In this document: piece after piece, positions 58,083 through 64,000 of the stretch
Layout: each line of letters begins with the position of its first letter
Numbering within the stretch: position 1 is the first letter of the stretch
NCBI GenBank assembly: GCA_903789525.1
Contig: CAIFER010000001.1
Location: 186,001 to 250,000 of the forward strand
Length of the DNA: 64,000 bases
Direction of reading: 5' to 3'
Source: an uncultured Aeriscardovia sp.
Lineage (GTDB): Bacteria; Actinomycetota; Actinomycetes; Actinomycetales; Bifidobacteriaceae
Program-made: the position numbers and the translations under genes
The notes under the pieces: model-generated
The model's input: only the letters and a program-made list of their open reading frames with translations
The model's database searches: none
Told to the model about the DNA's origin: nothing

Positions 58083-59168
58083 ATGACGACAGTTGTTCGA
58101 GAGTGTGTTCCGATTTCTGAGGCACGCTCACAGTCAGCAGCGACCACAATCTCATCTCATCCTTCTCGTCATTCGTCGATTCGTGCAGCAATTGCAACGG
58201 CTCACGCAAATATCGCTCTGATCAAATACTGGGGAAAGAAAGATACACTGCTTCGTCTTCCGTTTACGCCGTCGATCTCGATGACGGTCGACCAGCTCTA
58301 CACGACGACTCGTTTTGAAATTCTCCCGAGTGCGGATCACAACTTTTTTGTGCTCGGCGGTGAAGAGCAGAGTGGTGCGGCTGCACAACGCGCGTTTGAC
58401 TATGTTCGTCTTTTACAGCAACGGTTTGGAGTGAGCGGTCATTTCCGTATCGAAACGGTTAATCACGTGCCAATGAGCGCCGGTCTGGCGAGTTCTTCTT
58501 CAGCGTTTGCTGCCCTGGCTGGAGCGTTTGCCGGTGCGTACGGGTTACATGTTTCACGTGCCGAGTTGTCACGCATGGCACGATTGGGGTCCGGATCAGC
58601 ATGTCGGTCTATTTACGGTGGACTGAGTGAATGGTTGCCGGGTACCGATGATCACTCGTCCTATGCTATTGCTCTCAATGAGCATCCGGATATTGACCTG
58701 AATTTGATCGCCGTGCAAGTCGATGTCAGCCCGAAGCCGATTTCGTCCACGCAGGGGATGGCACGTGTTGTGGCGACGTCACCGTATTTCCCCGTGTGGG
58801 TGCAGCAGACGCGAAAGGCGTGTGCGCAAATGCGCGAGGCGATTCAGCGGAAGGACTTTTCGGCGATTGGCCAGATAGCCCAGCAAAATGCGCTCGATAT
58901 GCACGCCCTAAATTTAACTGCGCGCCCTGGGTTCACGTATTTCCAGCCTGATACGATTCGGGCAATGCGTGTGGTAGACGATTTGCGTGCTTCTGGCGTG
59001 GAATGCTATTACACGATGGATGCTGGTTCTAACCTCAAAGTGCTGGTGCAATCGGGCAATGTTTCTGCTGTCACGCATCGGCTTTCACACGATTTGCCTC
59101 ACGCAATGCTCACGCGTGCTGGGTTCGGGCCGGGAATTAGCGTTTCTCGATTGGGAGAAAAGGAATGA
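58083..59168 (+). CDS. mvaD: Diphosphomevalonate decarboxylase
   Basis: The protein has 361 aa from ATG 58083 after AAAAGGAGAAG; the frame from 58014 overlaps mvk and is rejected. MvaD signatures ALIKYWGKKD and SAGLASSSSAFAALA, plus YTMDAGSNLKVL near the C-terminus. It makes isopentenyl diphosphate. It overlaps the next gene by 4 bases (ATGA). A ~40-residue N-terminal tail precedes the core. Confidence 0.95.
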   Translation: MTTVVRECVPISEARSQSAATTISSHPSRHSSIRAAIATAHANIALIKYWGKKDTLLRLPFTPSISMTVDQLYTTTRFEILPSADHNFFVLGGEEQSGAAAQRAFDYVRLLQQRFGVSGHFRIETVNHVPMSAGLASSSSAFAALAGAFAGAYGLHVSRAELSRMARLGSGSACRSIYGGLSEWLPGTDDHSSYAIALNEHPDIDLNLIAVQVDVSPKPISSTQGMARVVATSPYFPVWVQQTRKACAQMREAIQRKDFSAIGQIAQQNALDMHALNLTARPGFTYFQPDTIRAMRVVDDLRASGVECYYTMDAGSNLKVLVQSGNVSAVTHRLSHDLPHAMLTRAGFGPGISVSRLGEKE

Positions 59169-61405
59169 GCGACCAGCAGCATCCGATTGTCGAGTCAGCA
59201 CCGGGAAAACTGTATTTGGCAGGCGAGTATGCCATTCTCACACCCGGTAATCCTGCACTTCTCATGGCTGTCAATCGCGGTGTGACCGCACAGCTCACAT
59301 TGCACTCCGGTCGTTCAGGGCATTTGACGAGCTCTCTCTATCCGGGCAAATCCGTCACATGGGAACGTGGAGACGATGGGCAGCTCCACGCATCCGGTGA
59401 TGTCACTGATTTTTCGTTTGCGTGGAAAGCGATTGAAGTTGCAGACCGCTACGCTCGGCAACTGGGATGCGCGCCGCAGATGTTTTCGGTTGCACTGTCA
59501 TCAACGCTTGATGCGAGTGACGGGCGTAAATTCGGTCTCGGATCGTCAGCAGCTGTTGTTGTGGCGTGTGTCAAAGCGATCCTGCGCGTTTATGGCCTGG
59601 AAGCTGATTCGCTGACGGTATACAAAATCGCCGCATGCGCTCATTGGCTTGTGCAAGGCAATGGTTCGCTCGGCGATGTGGCTGCCAGTAGTGTTGGTGG
59701 ATTCCTCGTCTATCAGTCTGTCGATCGGGCATGGCTCAGCGACAGACTCACAAAGCTTCCACTCACCCGAGTCGTGGCTGCACAGTGGCCGTGTCTAAGA
59801 CTGCGAAGCGTGCGTGTCAATCCGAATATCCGCGTGATGGTGGGATGGACAGGCAAACCGGCATCAACGGAAAAGCTTGTCGCTCGGCAGCAATCGCATA
59901 GCGGAGCGAGTTTTGACGAGCATGCTTTTACGCATGAGTCTGCTGTGGCGGTAGGCCATGCTGTTCGCGCATTGGAAGACGGTGATTTCGCTGGTGTTGC
60001 GGCGGCAGTGGAGAAGAACCGGGATCTGCTACACCGTCTTGCTCAAGCCAAGTCGCTGCCGATTGAAATTCCTGTGATGACGAAGGCAATCCAAGCATCG
60101 CAGCGTCTGGGGGCTGTAGCGAAGTCGTCTGGAGCAGGCGGGGGAGATTGCCTGATCGCATTTTATCGTGCGGCTAGTGGCGTTGATTGCAGCTCTCAAC
60201 TTCGTACAGCGTGGAAGAACATCGGGATTATTCCGATTGATCTGACAGTTTCTACTGCCAATCATGTGGCTGATGTGCAGGTGCAAACTGCCTCCACCGA
60301 GAGCACGCATATCACTCCGTGTCACATGAATGCACGTCAAAAGCGGAAAGAAGAGCATCTCCGATTAGCACAGCAGCTATATTCCTCTTCGCGCCACACT
60401 GATTTTGACGCTGTCCATTTAGTCCGCCCCACACTTCCTGAAATGCGCGTTGAGGATGTCACTCTTGCAACGGATTTCTTCGGCACGCGCGTTGCTCTGC
60501 CGATCATGATCAACGCCATGACCGGGGGAACGGCACACTCGACTCAGATCAATATTCGTCTTGCGCGTGCAGCGGCGGCATGTCATATCCCGATCGCATT
60601 TGGATCGGCCAGTATTGTTGCGCAAGATCCGGATGCGTTGGATGGTTTCCTTGCAGCTCGGCGTGCGGCGGGTAAGACACCTGTTGTGATCAATGTCAAT
60701 CCGTCAACTCCGTCGTCGACACTGATGCTCCTTATTGAGCGCTGTCATCCGTCAGCCATTCAAATTCATGTGAATGCAGTGCAAGAGATTGTGATGCCCG
60801 AAGGCGACCGTGATTTCCGATGGATTGACGATATCCGTCGCCTGAAACAGTGTGCTGAAAAATATGGATGTCCTGTGATCGTCAAGGAAGTCGGGTTTGG
60901 CTTCGATCGTGCTTCGATCCACCGCTTATGCGCACTGGGAGTTCAGTACATTGACTGTGCAGGAGCAGGCGGAACCAACTTTGCCGCAATCGAAAACGTG
61001 CGCAACCATCAGGAGGATTGGAGCTGGCTGACAGGCTGTGGGCTTTCGACCGTGCAAAGTTTGCTCAATGCTCGCCTCGAATCCTCTTCCTCGAAACTCA
61101 CTGTTATCGCGTCAGGTGGCATCCGTAACCCACTGGATATGCTCAAATCGTTTGCACTTGGCGCATCGTTTATCGGTGTCAGCGGTGTGATTCTTCATCA
61201 GCTTCTTTCGGCTGACACGCTCGATGAAGGACAGCGCAGTGTTGAAAAGCTGATTCAGACGTGGGGGAAGCAACTTGCTCGCTTGTGCGCGGTGTACTCT
61301 GTCGCTGAGCCGAGTCGTCGCACTCACATTCCAGTGTGGCTGTCAGGTGATGTAAAAGAGTATTGGGATGCAGCACGAGCGGATTTCCCTCTCACAGCCG
61401 ACTGA
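59165..61405 (+). CDS. Phosphomevalonate kinase - type 2 IPP isomerase fusion
   Basis: The protein has 746 aa. Residues 1-370 are a GHMP phosphomevalonate kinase: APGKLYLAGEYA, GLGSSAAVVVA and SSGAGGGDC. Residues about 388-746 are a full type 2 isopentenyl-diphosphate isomerase (Fni/Idi-2, FMN-dependent): RKEEHL, INAMTGGT, FGSASIV, then VKEVGFG, DCAGAGGTN and SGGIRNPLDMLKSFALGA. In most Gram-positives these are separate genes. The Met at residue 388 is where an ancestral fni start would be, but no ribosome site precedes it, so one polypeptide is expected. The start ATG overlaps mvaD. This operon thus covers mevalonate to IPP and DMAPP. Confidence 0.93.
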   Translation: MSDQQHPIVESAPGKLYLAGEYAILTPGNPALLMAVNRGVTAQLTLHSGRSGHLTSSLYPGKSVTWERGDDGQLHASGDVTDFSFAWKAIEVADRYARQLGCAPQMFSVALSSTLDASDGRKFGLGSSAAVVVACVKAILRVYGLEADSLTVYKIAACAHWLVQGNGSLGDVAASSVGGFLVYQSVDRAWLSDRLTKLPLTRVVAAQWPCLRLRSVRVNPNIRVMVGWTGKPASTEKLVARQQSHSGASFDEHAFTHESAVAVGHAVRALEDGDFAGVAAAVEKNRDLLHRLAQAKSLPIEIPVMTKAIQASQRLGAVAKSSGAGGGDCLIAFYRAASGVDCSSQLRTAWKNIGIIPIDLTVSTANHVADVQVQTASTESTHITPCHMNARQKRKEEHLRLAQQLYSSSRHTDFDAVHLVRPTLPEMRVEDVTLATDFFGTRVALPIMINAMTGGTAHSTQINIRLARAAAACHIPIAFGSASIVAQDPDALDGFLAARRAAGKTPVVINVNPSTPSSTLMLLIERCHPSAIQIHVNAVQEIVMPEGDRDFRWIDDIRRLKQCAEKYGCPVIVKEVGFGFDRASIHRLCALGVQYIDCAGAGGTNFAAIENVRNHQEDWSWLTGCGLSTVQSLLNARLESSSSKLTVIASGGIRNPLDMLKSFALGASFIGVSGVILHQLLSADTLDEGQRSVEKLIQTWGKQLARLCAVYSVAEPSRRTHIPVWLSGDVKEYWDAARADFPLTAD

Positions 61406-61421
61406 ATTGATTCAATGATTA

Positions 61422-62165
61422 TCAGTCAACGCGACGCAGCACACTGACAACTTTGCCCATGATGGAAGCGTGGGTGCCGTCAATCGGTGCATATGCAGGA
61501 TTGTGTGGCATGAGCCACACATGTCCATTTCTATTTTCGAAGGACTTGACCGTTGCCTCACCATCGATGAGTGCTGCCACAATGTCACCGTTTGTAGCCG
61601 AATTCTGGCGACGGATGACGACGAAATCATGATTGCAAATTGCCGCATCAATCATCGAATCGCCGTGGACCTCAAGCATAAATAGCTCACCTTGGCCCGT
61701 TAACTGGCGTGGCAACCGCATTTCATCTTCCACATGCTGTTCGGCAGTGATCGGTTGACCTGCTGCAATGCGACCAACCAGCGGAACCGTCACGGAATTG
61801 TCGAGATCTTCAGATGGAACAGCTGGTAGCTCACCAAAGTGTGATGTTGTCAGTGGAGCTGGGCGTGCTGACATGCGATCAGTATTTGCCGGGGTAGTGC
61901 GATGCCCGATGAGCTCGATAGCTCTGCCTTTATGGGCGTTGAGGCTGACATATCCCTTTTTCTCGAGCATCTCAAGTTGATGCTTCACGGACGATGTGCT
62001 TTTTAAGCCTGCATCAGATGCGAGTTCGCGATATGTGGGTGCAAATCCATTATCACGCAGATGCTGGCGAATGGACTCAAGAATCTTCTCTTGGCGGTCC
62101 GTGAGTTTTCCACTCTCACTCTTGTTTTTCCTCGATGAGAGATGCCACTGCTGAGTGTTGGACAT
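61422..62165 (-). CDS. lexA: SOS repressor LexA
   Basis: The protein has 247 aa. The winged-helix DNA-binding domain (LTDRQEKILESIRQH, SDAGLKSTSSVKHQL) and peptidase domain are seen. The cleavage site Ala-Gly is in GRIAAGQPI, catalytic Ser in HGDSMIDA, and Lys in GEATVKSF. AAAAGGAGG precedes ATG 62165. Three SOS boxes in the divergent upstream region imply autoregulation. The gene ends 16 bases from the convergent isomerase fusion. Confidence 0.97.
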   Translation of the reverse strand: MSNTQQWHLSSRKNKSESGKLTDRQEKILESIRQHLRDNGFAPTYRELASDAGLKSTSSVKHQLEMLEKKGYVSLNAHKGRAIELIGHRTTPANTDRMSARPAPLTTSHFGELPAVPSEDLDNSVTVPLVGRIAAGQPITAEQHVEDEMRLPRQLTGQGELFMLEVHGDSMIDAAICNHDFVVIRRQNSATNGDIVAALIDGEATVKSFENRNGHVWLMPHNPAYAPIDGTHASIMGKVVSVLRRVD

Positions 62166-62208
62166 GTCGCCTCCTTTTATTTTCAGTTTACTGTTCTACT
62201 CGAAATAA

Positions 62209-62224
62209 TCAAACATTTGTTCGA
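62209..62224. promoter_or_regulatory. LexA (SOS) box 1, lexA-proximal
   Basis: TCAAACATTTGTTCGA: one mismatch to the actinobacterial box TCGAAC-N4-GTTCGA. It is 44 bases from the lexA start and is placed to control lexA itself. Confidence 0.8.
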
Positions 62225-62231
62225 AAAACTC

Positions 62232-62260
62232 TTGACGAATTCGCTGGACTGGATCACAAT
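62232..62260 (+). promoter_or_regulatory. Probable promoter of the LysM gene
   Basis: TTGACG at 62232 and CACAAT at 62255, spacing 17 bases. SOS boxes 2 and 3 begin at or just after the -10 hexamer and would cover the transcription start, as expected for LexA repression. Confidence 0.6.
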
Positions 62261-62275
62261 AGAACATATGTTCGA
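62260..62275. promoter_or_regulatory. LexA (SOS) box 2
   Basis: TAGAACATATGTTCGA: the box TCGAAC-N4-GTTCGA with a single mismatch or two in the left arm. Its start is 17 bases from that of box 3. Confidence 0.85.
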
Positions 62276-62276
62276 T

Positions 62277-62292
62277 ACGAACAAATGTTCGA
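62277..62292. promoter_or_regulatory. LexA (SOS) box 3
   Basis: ACGAACAAATGTTCGA: matches the box TCGAAC-N4-GTTCGA except the first base. It is one of two closely spaced boxes, 38 bases before the LysM gene start. Confidence 0.9.
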
Positions 62293-62329
62293 ATAGATTC
62301 GTATCACCGGCAATTAGGAAAGGGGAGCT

Positions 62330-62698
62330 ATGCGGCAGTCAATCAGTCCAACTGGCGAAATGATCGTCGATTTTGGTGAACCTTCACCAGCGCCAGAGCG
62401 TCCAGCACATCGCCATGGTTCACTGACAGTACGGCGTTGGGTCAGTATTGCGATCGTATCTTTATCGGTCATCGTGGCGTGTTGTGTTCAGCCGCTTGTT
62501 CATGCTCAAACACTTCATGCCAACACTATTGAAACTGCAGTTGTTCAGCCAGGGGAAAGCCTCTGGGGTTATGCACAACGACTCACACCGCGTGGAGGTG
62601 ATGTTCGGCAGACCGTTGATTCTCTTCTGGAACTCAATCACTTGAAGGATGGTCGAGTGCAAGCAGGGCAAGTACTGAAAGTCACAGTTCAACATTAA
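62330..62698 (+). CDS. SOS-controlled LysM-domain membrane protein
   Basis: The protein has 122 aa. A cytoplasmic N-terminus (~35 aa) precedes a membrane segment (about 38-56), then a LysM domain (ETAVVQPGESLWGYAQRL, LLELNHLKDGRVQAGQVLKV). Homologues divergent from lexA in Actinobacteria (mycobacterial Rv2719c, corynebacterial DivS locus) and YneA in Bacillus are SOS-induced division inhibitors. The same role is inferred here from position and the two boxes overlapping its promoter. A GGAAAGGGG site precedes ATG 62330. Confidence 0.88.
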   Translation: MRQSISPTGEMIVDFGEPSPAPERPAHRHGSLTVRRWVSIAIVSLSVIVACCVQPLVHAQTLHANTIETAVVQPGESLWGYAQRLTPRGGDVRQTVDSLLELNHLKDGRVQAGQVLKVTVQH

Positions 62699-62748
62699 CT
62701 GACAGTTCATGGAGTGTCAGAGAAACAGGGGTGCGCTAATGTGGAAGT

Positions 62749-63273
62749 ATGAATTGCCCATTCTGCCACTTCAAGGACACGAAGGTCATCGACAGTCGAG
62801 CAGGTGAAGACGGACTGTCAATTCGCCGGCGTCGTGAATGCCCACACTGCCATCGGCGCTTCACAACCGTTGAAACGACACTGCTTCTCGTTCAAAAGAG
62901 AAACGGGGAGCTGGAGCCGTTCAGTCGGCAAAAGATTATCGATGGCGTAGCAAAGGCGTGTCAGACGCGGCCTATCACGCGTGATCAGCTCAAAGATCTG
63001 GGACGCGAAGTCGAAGAAGACATTCGCGCTCGCGGTGCTGTGGAAGTTCCGAGTAGTGAAATTGGTAAAGCGATCCTGAAGCCGCTGCGGAAGCTTGATC
63101 TCGTCGCGTATATGCGCTTTGCGAGCGTCTATCAAAACTTCAAGAGTCTTGATGACTTTGAGCGGGCGATCCAAGAGCTGCGGGCTTCCGAGCATGTACG
63201 TCAAGGCGAAAGTGGCGACAGCACGGATCCATCACACGGATCGGCTCCTTCACCGCAGTCGTCGCATGAGTAG
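62749..63273 (+). CDS. nrdR: Transcriptional repressor NrdR
   Basis: The protein has 174 aa. Zinc ribbon at residues 3-34 (CPFC and CPHC), then an ATP-cone domain (RNGELEPFSRQKIIDG). NrdR senses dATP/ATP and represses ribonucleotide reductase genes. It is ~20 aa longer than the usual 150-155 aa through a Ser/His-rich tail. The order lexA, LysM, nrdR is conserved in Actinobacteria. Confidence 0.96.
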   Translation: MNCPFCHFKDTKVIDSRAGEDGLSIRRRRECPHCHRRFTTVETTLLLVQKRNGELEPFSRQKIIDGVAKACQTRPITRDQLKDLGREVEEDIRARGAVEVPSSEIGKAILKPLRKLDLVAYMRFASVYQNFKSLDDFERAIQELRASEHVRQGESGDSTDPSHGSAPSPQSSHE

Positions 63274-63327
63274 GGTCACGTCTTCGCACACTTGCAACTG
63301 AATGCGCGTCCGAAGGCACGAGAGGAG

Positions 63328-64000
63328 TCAGAGTGGAATTTCTTCGCTGTCCCGTTGAGTGCGCACGAGTACGAGCTGCTGTGTTGGGCGTGTGAGTGCA
63401 ACGTAGAGACTTGAAGCTGCAGATAACCTGCTCGGGCCGTTTTCTTCTATTTGGCCAGGCTGCACAATGACGACGGCATCATACTCGAGGCCTTTAATAT
63501 CAAGAGTATTGATGAGATCGATCTGATCGTCCCATTCGTCTTGTTTCTTGAGGCGCTCTTCTTCTTTCTTACCCAGTGATTCGCCAATCGCGTTCCAGAG
63601 CGGTGTAGTGATTCCCATGAGCGTTTCGGGATCAGCAATCACCGCAACACGTCCTGTCCCATCAGAGTTGATGTACGTGCGAGCGAGCTGAACTGTTTCT
63701 TTCACTGCTGCAGGGATGAGATCTTCATCTGAAGCGACGATCGTTCGTTTCACAGAGTTTGGGATATGACGAACTGCATGAACAGTGGAAACAGAAAGAC
63801 CTTGAGAGGCAGCATAGTGATCTGCGACGTGCGCAACTTCTTGAGGGTTGCGGTAATCGATTGTCAACTTCTTGAGTTCCCACTTGTTCTTTCCGAACAC
63901 AGCATCCATCGTGTGGTGCCATTGACGAGTTCCACCGAGGGCGGCGGTCTGTGCGACATCGCCGACGATAGTAAAGGAACGAGAAGGACAACGACGAACG
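63328..64000 (-). CDS. HelD/UvrD-like helicase, C-terminal part, 5' end outside the window
   Basis: The frame is open from the window edge to a stop at 63328, 224 codons. It carries a superfamily 1 motif III-like TIVGDVAQT, motif IV-like YRNPQEVA, motif V-like NTLDIKGLEYDAVV and motif VI-like YVALTRPTQQLVLV. These fit a HelD-type ATPase, which in Actinobacteria recycles stalled RNA polymerase, better than UvrD, though the N-terminus is not visible. It is convergent to nrdR. Confidence 0.85.
   Translation of the reverse strand, partial: VRRCPSRSFTIVGDVAQTAALGGTRQWHHTMDAVFGKNKWELKKLTIDYRNPQEVAHVADHYAASQGLSVSTVHAVRHIPNSVKRTIVASDEDLIPAAVKETVQLARTYINSDGTGRVAVIADPETLMGITTPLWNAIGESLGKKEEERLKKQDEWDDQIDLINTLDIKGLEYDAVVIVQPGQIEENGPSRLSAASSLYVALTRPTQQLVLVRTQRDSEEIPL

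Overview
The window looks like a chromosomal segment of a member of the Bifidobacteriaceae (Actinobacteria). The basis is gene content and order: cspA-groEL with a CIRCE operator and no groES beside it, a two-component pair, a CSD protein plus DUF3027, clpC, ftsZ-sepF-yggT-divIVA-lspA-rluD-dnaE, glnA, hrpA, hflX, L-lactate dehydrogenase, and lexA/LysM/nrdR with actinobacterial SOS boxes. Base composition is near half GC by eye. No rRNA, phage, insertion sequence or CRISPR array was seen. The genus cannot be fixed by reading alone.

Layout. 1-11.2 kb, almost all minus strand: the N-terminal part of a flippase-like/kinase-like membrane protein cut by the window edge, purB, a serine hydrolase with a WXG-like head and a small WXG-motif partner, a translationally coupled MoxR-DUF58-TM-VWA-VWA-TM operon, and ung. 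11.3-27.6 kb, mostly plus strand: LytR_C-domain protein, cspA, CIRCE-groEL, a minus-strand WXG100 gene, a TPM-domain membrane protein, response regulator and sensor kinase, CSD protein, DUF3027, clpC, a GlfT-like glycosyltransferase, polyphosphate glucokinase, an aminotransferase and an unknown protein. 27.7-27.9 kb: two minus-strand tRNAs, Leu(CAG) and Arg(CCT). 28-37.7 kb: a protein with repeated DivIVA-like motifs, a membrane alpha/beta hydrolase, recO, uppS, an S10 peptidase, glyS and dusB. 37.9-49.2 kb: division and growth block (ftsZ, sepF, yggT, divIVA), lspA, rluD, dnaE, an unknown protein and glnA. 49.2-54.1 kb, minus strand: hrpA and an RsmC-like methyltransferase. 54.3-61.4 kb: hflX, ldh, then a three-gene mevalonate operon whose last gene is a phosphomevalonate kinase fused to type 2 IPP isomerase. 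61.4-64 kb: lexA, divergent LysM gene, nrdR, and the C-terminal part of a HelD-like helicase running off the right edge.

How the parts fit. FtsZ, SepF, YggT and DivIVA form the divisome and polar growth set. UppS makes undecaprenyl diphosphate from IPP, and here IPP can come from the mevalonate-to-IPP enzymes encoded 25 kb away. LexA is placed to repress itself and the LysM protein through three boxes. GroEL and ClpC represent the heat-shock and proteolysis branch. The least understood elements are the WXG/hydrolase pair, the MoxR-VWA operon, the kinase-like flippase at the left edge, and recurring short repeats placed directly after stop codons or in leaders (notably ftsZ).
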